Assembly: GCA_044866075.1 (NCBI GenBank)
Contig: JBIOTQ010000150.1
Location: 1-21,916, forward strand
Reading direction: 5' to 3'
Length of the DNA: 21,916 nucleotides
Source of the DNA: JBASRP01 sp044866075
GTDB lineage: Bacteria; Actinomycetota; AC-67
The position numbers were made by a program, and so were the translations under genes. Below are positions 14,898 to 21,916 of the stretch, piece after piece. A model generated the notes under the pieces. The model was not told the DNA's origin. It searched no databases and saw only the letters and a program-made list of their open reading frames with translations. Numbering within the stretch: position 1 is the stretch's first letter; each line of letters begins with the position of its first letter.

Positions 14898-15893
14898 ATG
14901 GCGCCGCAGGATCTGGACCAGGAAGTGCGCGGATCCGGGACCGACAAGGCCGAATACGAGCACCTGGTTCGACGGCTGTCGAAGGCGTCGGTCGACAAGC
15001 ACTACGAACCCTACGTCGACGTCCCCTGGGACGAGCCCGGGATGCGAATCGATGCCGAGGACCCGCGGTGGGCCCTGTCGCCTAACGTCGATCCGCTCGG
15101 CGGACATCCCTGGTACCAAGCGCTGCCGGCGGAGACCCAAGCCCGCATCGGGCTGTGGCGCGTCGCGACGGCGATGAAGACCGGCGTGGAGTTCGAGAAC
15201 CTCCTCAAGCGCGGCCTCCTCGCCTACGCGTTCTGGCTGCCGAACGGGTCGCCCGAGTTTCGTTACGCGTACCACGAGGTCGTCGAAGAAGGTCATCACG
15301 GAATGATGTTCCAGGAGTTCGTCAACCGAACAGGTCTGCCCATCCGCGGCGTACCGAACGGGCTCCGTCAGACGGCACAGGCCATCCCCGCGCTCGGGAT
15401 AGCCTTCCCGGAGCTGTTCTTCTTCTTCGTGCTCGGCGGCGAGGACCCGATCGATTACGTTCAGAGGCGCACGCTCAACGCCGGCGTCGAGGTCCACCCT
15501 CTCCTGGAGCGCATCATGCGCATCCACGTCGCGGAGGAAGCCCGGCACCTGTCGTTCGCGCGGCACTACCTACGAAGGCGCATCCCGCGCCTGGGGCCGA
15601 TCCGGCGGTCGATCATCGGGATCGCGATCCCGATGATCCTGTACCGCATGTCCAAGGTGATGCTCGGCGCATCGGGGCCGATGGTTCGCGAGCTCGGGAT
15701 CCCGGAGCACGTTATCCGGGAGGCCTACCGCAGTCCGCAAGCGCGCGCCGAGCGCCGGAACTCGTTGGCCAAGGTTCGCGAGCTGGCCGTCGAGCTCGGA
15801 CTCGTGGGTCCGGCCAATCGCAGGCTCTGGAAGGCGCTCGGCCTCTGGCCACAGAGGGGCGATGAGGCGCGTGCGCCGGGGAGCGCGGCGTGA
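14898..15893 (+). CDS. AurF-type non-heme diiron oxygenase
   Basis: A 331-residue ferritin-like helical protein resembling the AurF p-aminobenzoate N-oxygenase family (PF11583). Two carboxylate/histidine sites are visible in the usual order: E100 in GVEFENLLK, then E130-x2-H133 in EVVEEGHHGMM; E182 region, then H210 and E214-x2-H217 in HVAEEARHLSF. This fits a diiron center that activates oxygen for hydroxylation or N-oxygenation. Characterised members act on arylamines, but many actinobacterial relatives are uncharacterised. The C-terminus is rich in Arg and predicted helical, without export signal. The stop overlaps the next GTG by 4 bases, tying it to the EphD-like fusion. The native substrate is unknown; a lipid is inferred from neighbours only. 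Confidence 0.8.
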   Translation: MAPQDLDQEVRGSGTDKAEYEHLVRRLSKASVDKHYEPYVDVPWDEPGMRIDAEDPRWALSPNVDPLGGHPWYQALPAETQARIGLWRVATAMKTGVEFENLLKRGLLAYAFWLPNGSPEFRYAYHEVVEEGHHGMMFQEFVNRTGLPIRGVPNGLRQTAQAIPALGIAFPELFFFFVLGGEDPIDYVQRRTLNAGVEVHPLLERIMRIHVAEEARHLSFARHYLRRRIPRLGPIRRSIIGIAIPMILYRMSKVMLGASGPMVRELGIPEHVIREAYRSPQARAERRNSLAKVRELAVELGLVGPANRRLWKALGLWPQRGDEARAPGSAA

Positions 15894-17626
15894 CGATCGA
15901 GCGGCGCGTCGCCTCCGACGGGGTCACGCTCGCGGTCCGCGAGACCGGCGAGCCGGACGCCGCGACGATCGTGCTCGTGCACGGCTACCCCGACACGCAA
16001 CATGTGTGGGACGAGGTGGTCGAGCGGCTCTCGCCGCGTTTCCACGTCGTCACGTACGACGTGCGCGGCGCGGGGGAGTCGACGGCTCCGCGCGGTCCGC
16101 GCGGCTACGCGCTCGCGCGCCTCGTCGCCGATCTCGGGGCCGTCATCGACGCCGTGTCGCCGGACCGTCCGGTCCACGTCGCCGGTCATGACTGGGGATC
16201 GATCCAGCTGTGGGAGGCCGTTTCGACCGAGGCCATCTGCCGACGCATCGCATCGTTCACCTCGATCAGCGGGCCGAGCCTCGATCACATGAGCCACTGG
16301 GTCCGCGATCGCCTCCGCCGCGGCGCCGTGGGGGAGCTGCTGAACCAGGGGGTGCGGTCGTCGTACGTCCAGCTGTTCTCGACGCCGTTCCTCGGACGGG
16401 CCGTCATGCGCCGCGGGGCGCGTCGGTTCGGGAAGGTCCTCGAGCGCGAGGGCATCGCGTCGCGCGCCGGCCATCCGGCGGCCTCGATCTCGGACGACGC
16501 CGGCCGGGGCGTGGCGCTCTACCGGACGAACGTGCGCGAGCGAATGCGGGTCCCGCACGAAGGACGCACGGACGTGCCGGTGCAGCTGATCGTCCCGCGC
16601 CGCGACCCGTTCCTGTCGCCGGCGATCTACGCGCAGCTTCGCCGGTTCGCGCCCCGGTTGTGGCGCCGCGACGTCCCCGCGCGGCATTGGGTTCAGCGGT
16701 CGCACCCCGATCTCATCGCACGCTACGTCGCGGAATTCGTCGATCACATAGAGGGAGGACCTGAGATGCGATCTCTCCGTCGCGCGCGCGCCCGCGCGCT
16801 GGGCCGGCCTTTGGGCGACGCGCTGGTCGTCGTCACCGGCGCCGGCAGCGGGATCGGCCGCGCGACGGCGCTCGCGTTCGCCGAGCGCGGCGCGGAGGTG
16901 GTGTGCGCCGACATCAACGAGCCCGGGGCAACGCGGACCGCGCAGCTCATCGGACTCCTCGGCCGGACCGCCCACCCATTCGAGGTCGACGTCGCGGACG
17001 CGTCCGCGATGGAACGCTTCGCCAAGACGGTCGAGCACGAGTACGGCGTGCCCGACGTCGTCGTGAACAACGCCGGGATCGGCGTCGCCGGTCCGTTTCT
17101 CGACACGTCGCTGGAGGACTGGCAGCGCGTGATCGACGTCAACCTCTGGGGCGTCATCCACGGCGCGCGCTTGTTCGGCCGGATGATGGCCGATCGCGGC
17201 GAGGGCGGGCACATCGTGAACGTGGCCTCGGCGGCGGCGTACACACCGTCCCGGACGCTGCCGGCGTACTCCACGACGAAGGCGGCGGTGCTGATGTTCT
17301 CGGAGTGCCTGCGCGCGGAGCTTTCCCGCTACGGCATCGGCGTGAGCGCGATCTGCCCCGGCGTCATCAACACGCAGATCACGCGCACGACCCGCTTCGT
17401 CGGACTCTCCGACGAGGCGCAGGAGGCGCGCCGGCGTCTCGCCGTTCGCATCTACGCGCGGCGCAACTACGGGCCCGAGCACGTCGCCGACGCGATCGTG
17501 CGCGCCGTCCGGCGCAACACGGCCGTGGTCCCGGTCTCGCCGGAAGCCGTGCTCGGCCGGCTGGGGTCGCGGTTCTCGCCGGCGATCATGCGCGCGCTCG
17601 CGCGCCTGGACGTGATGGATCGATGA
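15890..17626 (+). CDS. ephD: EphD-like fusion: alpha/beta hydrolase (epoxide-hydrolase type) plus short-chain dehydrogenase
   Basis: A 578-residue two-domain enzyme. Domain 1 (about 1-290) is an alpha/beta hydrolase: oxyanion motif HGYP (31-34), nucleophile D101 in GHDWGS, acid candidate D239 in RRDPFLSP and His candidate H266 in RHWVQRSHP. Aspartate as the nucleophile points to the epoxide-hydrolase or dehalogenase class. Domain 2 (about 306-578) is a classical SDR: TGAGSGIG (316-323), D341 after the second strand, suggesting NAD, NNAG (393-396), S448 and Y460-x3-K464. Mycobacterium tuberculosis EphD (Rv2214c, 592 residues) has this same order and length and is linked to mycolic-acid epoxide chemistry. 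The GTG start overlaps the oxygenase stop, and the end overlaps the MerR gene. The symbol is by similarity of architecture. Confidence 0.83.
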   Translation: MTIERRVASDGVTLAVRETGEPDAATIVLVHGYPDTQHVWDEVVERLSPRFHVVTYDVRGAGESTAPRGPRGYALARLVADLGAVIDAVSPDRPVHVAGHDWGSIQLWEAVSTEAICRRIASFTSISGPSLDHMSHWVRDRLRRGAVGELLNQGVRSSYVQLFSTPFLGRAVMRRGARRFGKVLEREGIASRAGHPAASISDDAGRGVALYRTNVRERMRVPHEGRTDVPVQLIVPRRDPFLSPAIYAQLRRFAPRLWRRDVPARHWVQRSHPDLIARYVAEFVDHIEGGPEMRSLRRARARALGRPLGDALVVVTGAGSGIGRATALAFAERGAEVVCADINEPGATRTAQLIGLLGRTAHPFEVDVADASAMERFAKTVEHEYGVPDVVVNNAGIGVAGPFLDTSLEDWQRVIDVNLWGVIHGARLFGRMMADRGEGGHIVNVASAAAYTPSRTLPAYSTTKAAVLMFSECLRAELSRYGIGVSAICPGVINTQITRTTRFVGLSDEAQEARRRLAVRIYARRNYGPEHVADAIVRAVRRNTAVVPVSPEAVLGRLGSRFSPAIMRALARLDVMDR

Positions 17627-18390
17627 CCGAATACCGGATCGACGAGCTGGCCCGCGAGGCCGGGACGACCGTGCGCAACGTCCGCGCGTACCAGGACCGC
17701 GGGCTGATCGCGCCGCCGCGGCGGGAGGGACGCGTCGGCCTGTACAGCGACGCGCATCTCTCGCGCCTCCGGCTGATCGGGCAGCTGCTCGAGCGCGGCT
17801 ACACGCTCGCGAACATCGCCGAGCTCATCGACGGTCTCGAGCGGGGCCACGACCTCGGCGACCTGATCGGGCTCGGCGCGGCCATCGTCAGCCCCTGGAC
17901 GGACGAGGTGCCCGGGTACGTCACGGCCGAGGAGCTGCTCGAGATGTTCGGGCCGGACCAGACGGCCGAGACGCTGCAACAGGCGGTGGACCTCGGGCTG
18001 CTCGAGCTCGAAGGCGATCGCTTCCGGGTGCCGAGCCCGCGGCTGCTCCACGCGGGCGCCGAGCTGTACGCGGCCGGGGTGCCGCTCGACGCGATCATGG
18101 ACATCGCCAAGAAGCTGCGCCGCGACGCCGATCGCATCGCGGCGCGCTTCGTGGAGCTGGCCGAGACGCATCTGTTCGCGCCGTACGGAGACGAGCTGCC
18201 GCCGCCCGAGGACATCCCGCGGATCACCGAGCTCGTGCGGCGCCTGCGCCCTCTCACCGAGATGGCCGTCGACGCGGAGCTCGCGCGGGCGATGGAGCGC
18301 AAGGTCGGCGAGCGTTTCGGCAAGAGGCTCGAGCGGGTTCGGGACCAGAAGCGTGCGGACGCCGGGTGGGTGGGTGGAATCGAGGCATAG
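17623..18390 (+). CDS. MerR-family transcriptional regulator
   Basis: A 255-residue regulator whose ATG overlaps the EphD-like stop by 4 bases (ATGA); a longer upstream frame is only overlap. The N-terminal winged helix is clear: YRIDELAREAGTTVRNVRAY (4-23), the wing QDRGLIAPPRREGRVGLY, and the dimer/coil region with LIGQLLERGYTLANIAEL (51-68). The rest is not a known metal- or drug-binding domain. Residues 99-166 look like a degenerate second MerR unit (TAEELLEMFG, GLLELEGDRF, LYAAGVPLDAIMDIAKKL), then a helical segment to the end. It sits inside the oxygenase operon and probably controls it. No MerR-type promoter with a long spacer is visible directly upstream in the coding overlap. Confidence 0.85.
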   Translation: MTEYRIDELAREAGTTVRNVRAYQDRGLIAPPRREGRVGLYSDAHLSRLRLIGQLLERGYTLANIAELIDGLERGHDLGDLIGLGAAIVSPWTDEVPGYVTAEELLEMFGPDQTAETLQQAVDLGLLELEGDRFRVPSPRLLHAGAELYAAGVPLDAIMDIAKKLRRDADRIAARFVELAETHLFAPYGDELPPPEDIPRITELVRRLRPLTEMAVDAELARAMERKVGERFGKRLERVRDQKRADAGWVGGIEA

Positions 18391-18403
18391 AGAGGAGAAG
18401 GCC

Positions 18404-18838
18404 ATGGAGATCGATATCAGCGCCGTCGAGATCACGCCCGAGCAGTTCGCCGAGCTCGTGCGCAACGCGAGCGACTCCGAGCTCGAAAGCGGGATCCGCT
18501 CGGCGGGCACCGAAACGGTGCTCGATCGGATCTTCGAGGGGATGCAGCAGCGCTTCTTGCCCGAGAAGGCCGAAGGGATCGACACCGACGTGCAGTGGGT
18601 GGTCACCGATCAGGGCAACGAATACCCGTACAAGGTGTCGATCAGGGGCGGCACCTGCACGGCCGAACGTGGCCGCTCGGACGCGCCGAAGGTGACGTTC
18701 ACGCTCGCGCTCGTTCCGTTCCTGCGGCTGATAGCGGGGCAGGAGAACGGAGTTCAGCTCTTCATGAAGGGCGCGCTCAAGGTGGCGGGTGACCTTCTCT
18801 TCAGTCAACGCGTGCAGACGTTCTTCGCCACGCCATAA
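18404..18838 (+). CDS. SCP2 sterol-binding domain protein
   Basis: A 144-residue, single SCP2-domain protein (about 38-142). The hallmark is the beta-sheet VQWVVTDQGNEYPYKVSIRG, the strand VTFTLALVPFLRLIAGQ and the C-terminal helix GALKVAGDLLFSQRVQTFF. Members hold hydrophobic ligands such as sterols or acyl chains in a closed tunnel. No signal peptide, so cytosolic. The ATG is chosen because GAGGAGAAG (18392-18400) precedes it at the right spacing; an open frame further upstream lies in MerR. A lipid carrier beside oxygenases and a hydrolase suggests it presents the substrate. Downstream, a gap of 13 bases leads to the polytopic membrane protein. Confidence 0.86.
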   Translation: MEIDISAVEITPEQFAELVRNASDSELESGIRSAGTETVLDRIFEGMQQRFLPEKAEGIDTDVQWVVTDQGNEYPYKVSIRGGTCTAERGRSDAPKVTFTLALVPFLRLIAGQENGVQLFMKGALKVAGDLLFSQRVQTFFATP

Positions 18839-18851
18839 CGAGAGGATCGCC

Positions 18852-20606
18852 ATGCCTTTGCCGTTCGCTCACATCACCGGGAACGCGTGGGACGACTGGT
18901 TGATCGTCGCCGGTCCGGTCGTCATCTTCCTCGGCATCTGCGCGCTTCTCGCGAGGCCCCGTGGGGGGAAGTCGCCGCTCGAGGCCGCGGCCGATTCGCT
19001 GCACCGGATCACGAAGGTGCCGGGGTGGGCGGCGGCGGGGGTGGGCACGGGCATCGGCGGCCTGACGCTCGCGGCGCTCGGCTTCTACTGGGACGTCGCC
19101 TGGCACATCGACTTCGGCCGCGACAAGCAGCTGTTCACGCCGCCCCACACGCTGATCCTGCTGGGGCTCGGCGCGATCCTGCTGGCCGGCGCGATCGCGA
19201 TCGCCCTGGCCAGCGCGTCCCGGGTCGAGACGCGCGTGCGGGTCCGGTTCCTGCGTGTGCCGTGGTCGGCGCTCGCGCTCGTCGTCATCGGCGGCGGTGC
19301 GGTCATGGGCTTCCCGCTCGACGACATGTGGCACAGGGCCTACGGCATCGACGTCACGATGTGGGGACCCACGCACCTGATCATGATCGGCGGCGCGTCG
19401 ATCACGGCGGTCGCCCTGTGGATGATGCTCGGCGAGGCCGAGGTGCGGCCGGAGCGCCGATCGTTCGGCGGCCTCATGCACGGGGTCGTCGCCGGCGCGT
19501 GCCTCACCGGTCTCTCCGCTCTCCAGGGTGAGTTCGATTTCGGCGTCCCGCAGTTCCAGCTGCTCTACCACCCGGTGATGATCATGCTGGCGGCCGGCGT
19601 CGGATTGACCGCCGCGCGGATCGTGCTCGGGCGCGGCGGCGCGCTGCGTGCCGCGGTCGGCTTCATCGCGATCCGCGGCGTCATCGCGGTGTTCGTGGGC
19701 GGCTTCGGCCACACCGTGCCGCACTTCCCGCTGTACCTCGCGCCGGCTCTCGCCGTTGAGGCGGCGGCGTGGCTCGCCGGCACCGAACGTCTGGGCCGGT
19801 TCGCGCTCGCCTCGGGCGCCGGCGTTCTGACGATCGGGCTCGCGGGCGAGTGGGGCTGGAGCCAGGTGTGGTTCACGCACCCCTGGCCGGCGACGATGTT
19901 GCCGGAGACGATCCTCGTCGGCGCCCTTGCGGCGTTCGGCGGTGCCGCGCTCGGTACGGCGCTCGGCGTCGTCGCCTCCGGCCGCGCGGCCGAGATGTCC
20001 GTCGCGGTGATCGGTCGCAAGACGGTGGCCGCTCTCGTCGCGGCGACGATCGCGGTCGCCATCGCCCTCGCGCTTCCGATCCAGCGTCACCCGAGCGACG
20101 TCCGGGCCGCGCTGACGCTCCAGAAGGTGGGGGGTTCGCCGTTCGTCACGATACGGCTCGATCCGCCCAACGCGGCCGGCGATGCGCGCTGGTTCGAAGC
20201 GATGACGTGGCAGTCCGGCGGCCTGATCGTCGATCACATGAAGCAGATCGCGCCCGGCGTGTACCGGACCACACGTCCGATGCCGATCGCCGGCAAGGCG
20301 AAGACGCTGATCAGGTTCCACCGCGGGGGCGAGATGGGTGCCGTGCCCGTGCGCTTCCCGGCCGATCCCGAGATCAAGGCCGGCGCGATCCCTGCCGTCG
20401 ACCGCGTCGCCACCTTCGAGCGCGACTCGAAGTTGCTGATGCGCGAGTCGCACACGGGATCGCCGACCGTCGCGCGGATCATCTTCGCGACGCTCGCCGC
20501 GATCGTCGTGGTGTGGATCGCGGTGCTGGCGCTCGCCGGATCGCTGATCGCGCCCCGGCGGGAACCGCCCCGCGTGATTCAGGCGCCCCGCTATGCCCCG
20601 GCCTGA
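18852..20606 (+). CDS. Polytopic membrane protein with duplicated D-x2-W-H motif and exported beta-rich C-terminal region
   Basis: I do not recognise a characterised family. The 584-residue product has about ten hydrophobic segments up to residue 410, a soluble part (about 411-538), and a last helix (541-565). Residues 81-105 and 157-181 align without gaps on D-x2-W-H-x3-G-x-D-x5-P-x-H: D81, W84, H85, G89, D91, P97, H99 and D157, W160, H161, G165, D167, P173, H175. More His residues lie in or near membrane segments: H240, H287, H291, H343. These may bind metal or heme (inference). The C-terminal region, with GVYRTTRPMPIAGKAKTLIRF, recalls the FixH/YtkA/CopC beta-sandwich type. The ATG at 18852 follows GAGAGGA. 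It overlaps the DUF2236 gene by 14 bases. Confidence 0.72.
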   Translation: MPLPFAHITGNAWDDWLIVAGPVVIFLGICALLARPRGGKSPLEAAADSLHRITKVPGWAAAGVGTGIGGLTLAALGFYWDVAWHIDFGRDKQLFTPPHTLILLGLGAILLAGAIAIALASASRVETRVRVRFLRVPWSALALVVIGGGAVMGFPLDDMWHRAYGIDVTMWGPTHLIMIGGASITAVALWMMLGEAEVRPERRSFGGLMHGVVAGACLTGLSALQGEFDFGVPQFQLLYHPVMIMLAAGVGLTAARIVLGRGGALRAAVGFIAIRGVIAVFVGGFGHTVPHFPLYLAPALAVEAAAWLAGTERLGRFALASGAGVLTIGLAGEWGWSQVWFTHPWPATMLPETILVGALAAFGGAALGTALGVVASGRAAEMSVAVIGRKTVAALVAATIAVAIALALPIQRHPSDVRAALTLQKVGGSPFVTIRLDPPNAAGDARWFEAMTWQSGGLIVDHMKQIAPGVYRTTRPMPIAGKAKTLIRFHRGGEMGAVPVRFPADPEIKAGAIPAVDRVATFERDSKLLMRESHTGSPTVARIIFATLAAIVVVWIAVLALAGSLIAPRREPPRVIQAPRYAPA

Positions 20607-21405
20607 CGAGGACCTCGGCTACTTCGGTCCCCACAGCGTGACCTGGCGGATCCACGGCGCGGCGTCGACGTTCATCGGCGGGATGCGCGCGCTTCTGATG
20701 CAAGCCCTCCACCCGCGTGCGATGGCCGGCGTCGATCAGCACAGCGACTTTCGCGAGCGCCCCTGGCGCCGGCTGGCCCGCACGATCGAGTACGTGGTGA
20801 TCAACACGTACGGGACGACGGCGGAGGCGGACGAGGCGGCCGCCAAGGTGCGCGAGATCCACAAGACCGTGCGCGGGATCGATCCCGTTACCGGACGTCC
20901 CTACGCGGCCGACGACCACGACCTGCTCCTGTGGGTTCACGCCGGGGAGGTCGACTCCTACCTCGAGGCCTACCGGGCGTGCGGGCCCGGGCTGTCCCTC
21001 GGGGACGCGGACCGCTACGTCGCGGAACGGGTGCGGTCGGTCGAGCTCCTCGGATTGCCGCCCGGCCGGGCGCCCGCGTCGGTCGCCGCCCTGAAGGACT
21101 ACATCGGCTCGATGGCCGGCGAGCTCGTGATGTCGGACGCGGCGCGCGGGGTGCGCGATCTCGTGATGCACTCGCCGTTGCGGTTTCCGCTCAACACGCC
21201 GCTGCGCCTTCCCGGCGCGGCCGCCGTCGTGATCCTTCCGGGGTTCGTGCGCTCGCTCTACGGGGTGCGCTGGCCCTGGCCCGTCGATATGGCCGTGCGG
21301 GTGACGGCGAAAGCCACGTGCATGGCTCTCGGTCCTTTCATCCCGGACGGCCCGCTCGTGCGCCGCGCGAAGCGGCGTGCCCGCGAGCTGCAGGAGGTGG
21401 CGTGA
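20593..21405 (+). CDS. DUF2236 (MpaB/Lcp-related) putative oxygenase
   Basis: A 270-residue protein of the DUF2236 family, called oxygenase MpaB-like, and distantly related to heme-dependent latex-clearing proteins. The N-terminal signature is strong: FGPHSVTWRIHG (11-22), LLMQALHPRAMAGVDQHSDFRE (34-55; H40, H50), then LARTIEY. H116 in LLWVHAGEVDSY is the conserved mid-protein His. Family members are thought to bind heme b and oxidise hydrophobic substrates, but most have no known reaction. The ATG overlaps the membrane-protein stop by 14 bases, and its own stop shares one base with the following LLM ATG. I find no signal peptide. Role in lipid oxidation is inferred from neighbours. Confidence 0.82.
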   Translation: MPRPDEDLGYFGPHSVTWRIHGAASTFIGGMRALLMQALHPRAMAGVDQHSDFRERPWRRLARTIEYVVINTYGTTAEADEAAAKVREIHKTVRGIDPVTGRPYAADDHDLLLWVHAGEVDSYLEAYRACGPGLSLGDADRYVAERVRSVELLGLPPGRAPASVAALKDYIGSMAGELVMSDAARGVRDLVMHSPLRFPLNTPLRLPGAAAVVILPGFVRSLYGVRWPWPVDMAVRVTAKATCMALGPFIPDGPLVRRAKRRARELQEVA

Positions 21406-21916
21406 TGCGCTTCTCGTTGTTCTACGAGCACCAGCTCCCGCGGCCGTGGGGCCCCGACGCCGAGCGCCGGCTCTACCAGGACGCGCTCGAGCAGGTCGAG
21501 ATCGCCGACCGGGTCGGCTTCGACGTTGTTTGGGAGGTCGAACACCACTTCATGGAGGAGTACTCGCACTCCTCGGCGCCCGAGGTCTTCCTCGCCGCCG
21601 CGTCGCAGCGCACGCAGCGGATCCGGCTTGGGCACGGCATCGTTCAGATTCCCCACGCCGTGAACCATCCGGCGCGCGTCGCGGAACGGGTCGCGACGCT
21701 CGACCTCGTGTCGAACGGGCGAGTCGAGTTCGGCACCGGCGAATCCTCGTCGGCGGCGGAGCTCGGCGGGTTCGGCGTGGACCGTACCCAGAAGCGCGCG
21801 ATGTGGGAGGACGCCATGCAGGCGATCACCCGCATGTTCGTGGAGGAGCCGTTCGCCGGGTGGGAGTCTCGCCACCTCCAGATGCCGCCGCGCAACGTTG
21901 TGCCCAAGCCCGTGCA
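21405..21916 (+). CDS. LLM-class flavin-dependent oxidoreductase (3' end outside window)
   Basis: The frame runs from the ATG that shares one base with the DUF2236 stop to the window end; 170 residues are visible. It starts MRFSLFYEHQLPRPWG, the TIM-barrel first strand of bacterial-luciferase-like proteins. The stretch DVVWEVEHHFMEEYSHSSAP, then RIRLGHGIVQIPHAVNHPARVAERVATLD, and VEFGTGESSSAAELGGFGVD are close to the LLM family pattern; the HH before F-x-E-x-Y is usual. Such enzymes use FMN or F420 to oxidise organic substrates, often as monooxygenases. The cofactor cannot be decided from this part. It is the third oxygenase-type gene in the same run. Confidence 0.87.
   Translation, partial: MRFSLFYEHQLPRPWGPDAERRLYQDALEQVEIADRVGFDVVWEVEHHFMEEYSHSSAPEVFLAAASQRTQRIRLGHGIVQIPHAVNHPARVAERVATLDLVSNGRVEFGTGESSSAAELGGFGVDRTQKRAMWEDAMQAITRMFVEEPFAGWESRHLQMPPRNVVPKPV

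Noticed and set aside
15725..17482. Minus-strand frame of 585 codons opposite the EphD-like gene
   Set aside because: The product is an Arg/Asp/His-rich composition artefact, while the plus strand has full hydrolase and SDR catalytic motifs.
1..21916. Mobile element, phage, CRISPR or tRNA genes
   Set aside because: I saw no transposase, integrase, repeat-spacer array or cloverleaf candidate, and base composition looks uniform throughout.

Overview
The window is a dense, high-GC stretch of bacterial chromosome that looks actinobacterial. The reasons are GTG starts, stop/start overlaps of the GTGA and ATGA type, a complete Mce lipid-import operon with YrbE permeases, an EphD-type hydrolase/SDR fusion, a DUF2236 protein and an LLM flavin oxidoreductase. 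It is not an ordinary mycobacterial arrangement, because the Mce ATPase is the first gene of the mce operon. I infer a free-living, lipid-using member of the Actinomycetota; the sequence alone does not fix the genus. I see no rRNA, tRNA, CRISPR array, insertion sequence or phage gene, and no gene-free gap longer than about 105 bases.

Region 1 (1-3411, plus strand) holds the 3' end of an isocitrate dehydrogenase, an amidohydrolase-fold protein that has lost most metal ligands, a small VOC/epimerase-like protein, an NAD-type malate dehydrogenase and a membrane-anchored protein of unknown function. Two TCA-cycle enzymes therefore flank two accessory genes.

Region 2 (3420-13279, minus strand) is a ten-gene mce operon, read from high to low coordinates: mkl ATPase, yrbEA, yrbEB, mceA to mceF, and an Mce-associated protein. 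Eight of nine junctions overlap by 1 or 4 bases and the ninth has a 4-base gap. It should build one envelope-spanning importer for a lipid such as a sterol, fatty acid or phospholipid. It converges with region 1 at a perfect 7-bp hairpin that contains both stop codons.

Region 3 (13280-14878, plus strand, divergent from mce) has a universal stress protein, a 51-residue one-helix membrane protein and an M24-type metallopeptidase. Two good leaderless promoters can be read here.

Region 4 (14898 to the window end, plus strand) is a tight run: AurF-type diiron oxygenase, EphD-like hydrolase/SDR fusion, MerR regulator with an apparent second winged-helix unit, SCP2 sterol-carrier protein, a 584-residue membrane protein with a duplicated D-x2-W-H-x3-G-x-D-x5-P-x-H motif, a DUF2236 putative oxygenase and a truncated LLM oxidoreductase. 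Three unrelated oxygenase or oxidoreductase types beside a lipid carrier, a hydrolase/dehydrogenase fusion and an uncharacterised polytopic protein suggest an oxidative lipid (sterol, terpenoid or mycolate-like) pathway. The neighbouring Mce importer could supply its substrate. This link is inference from gene context.
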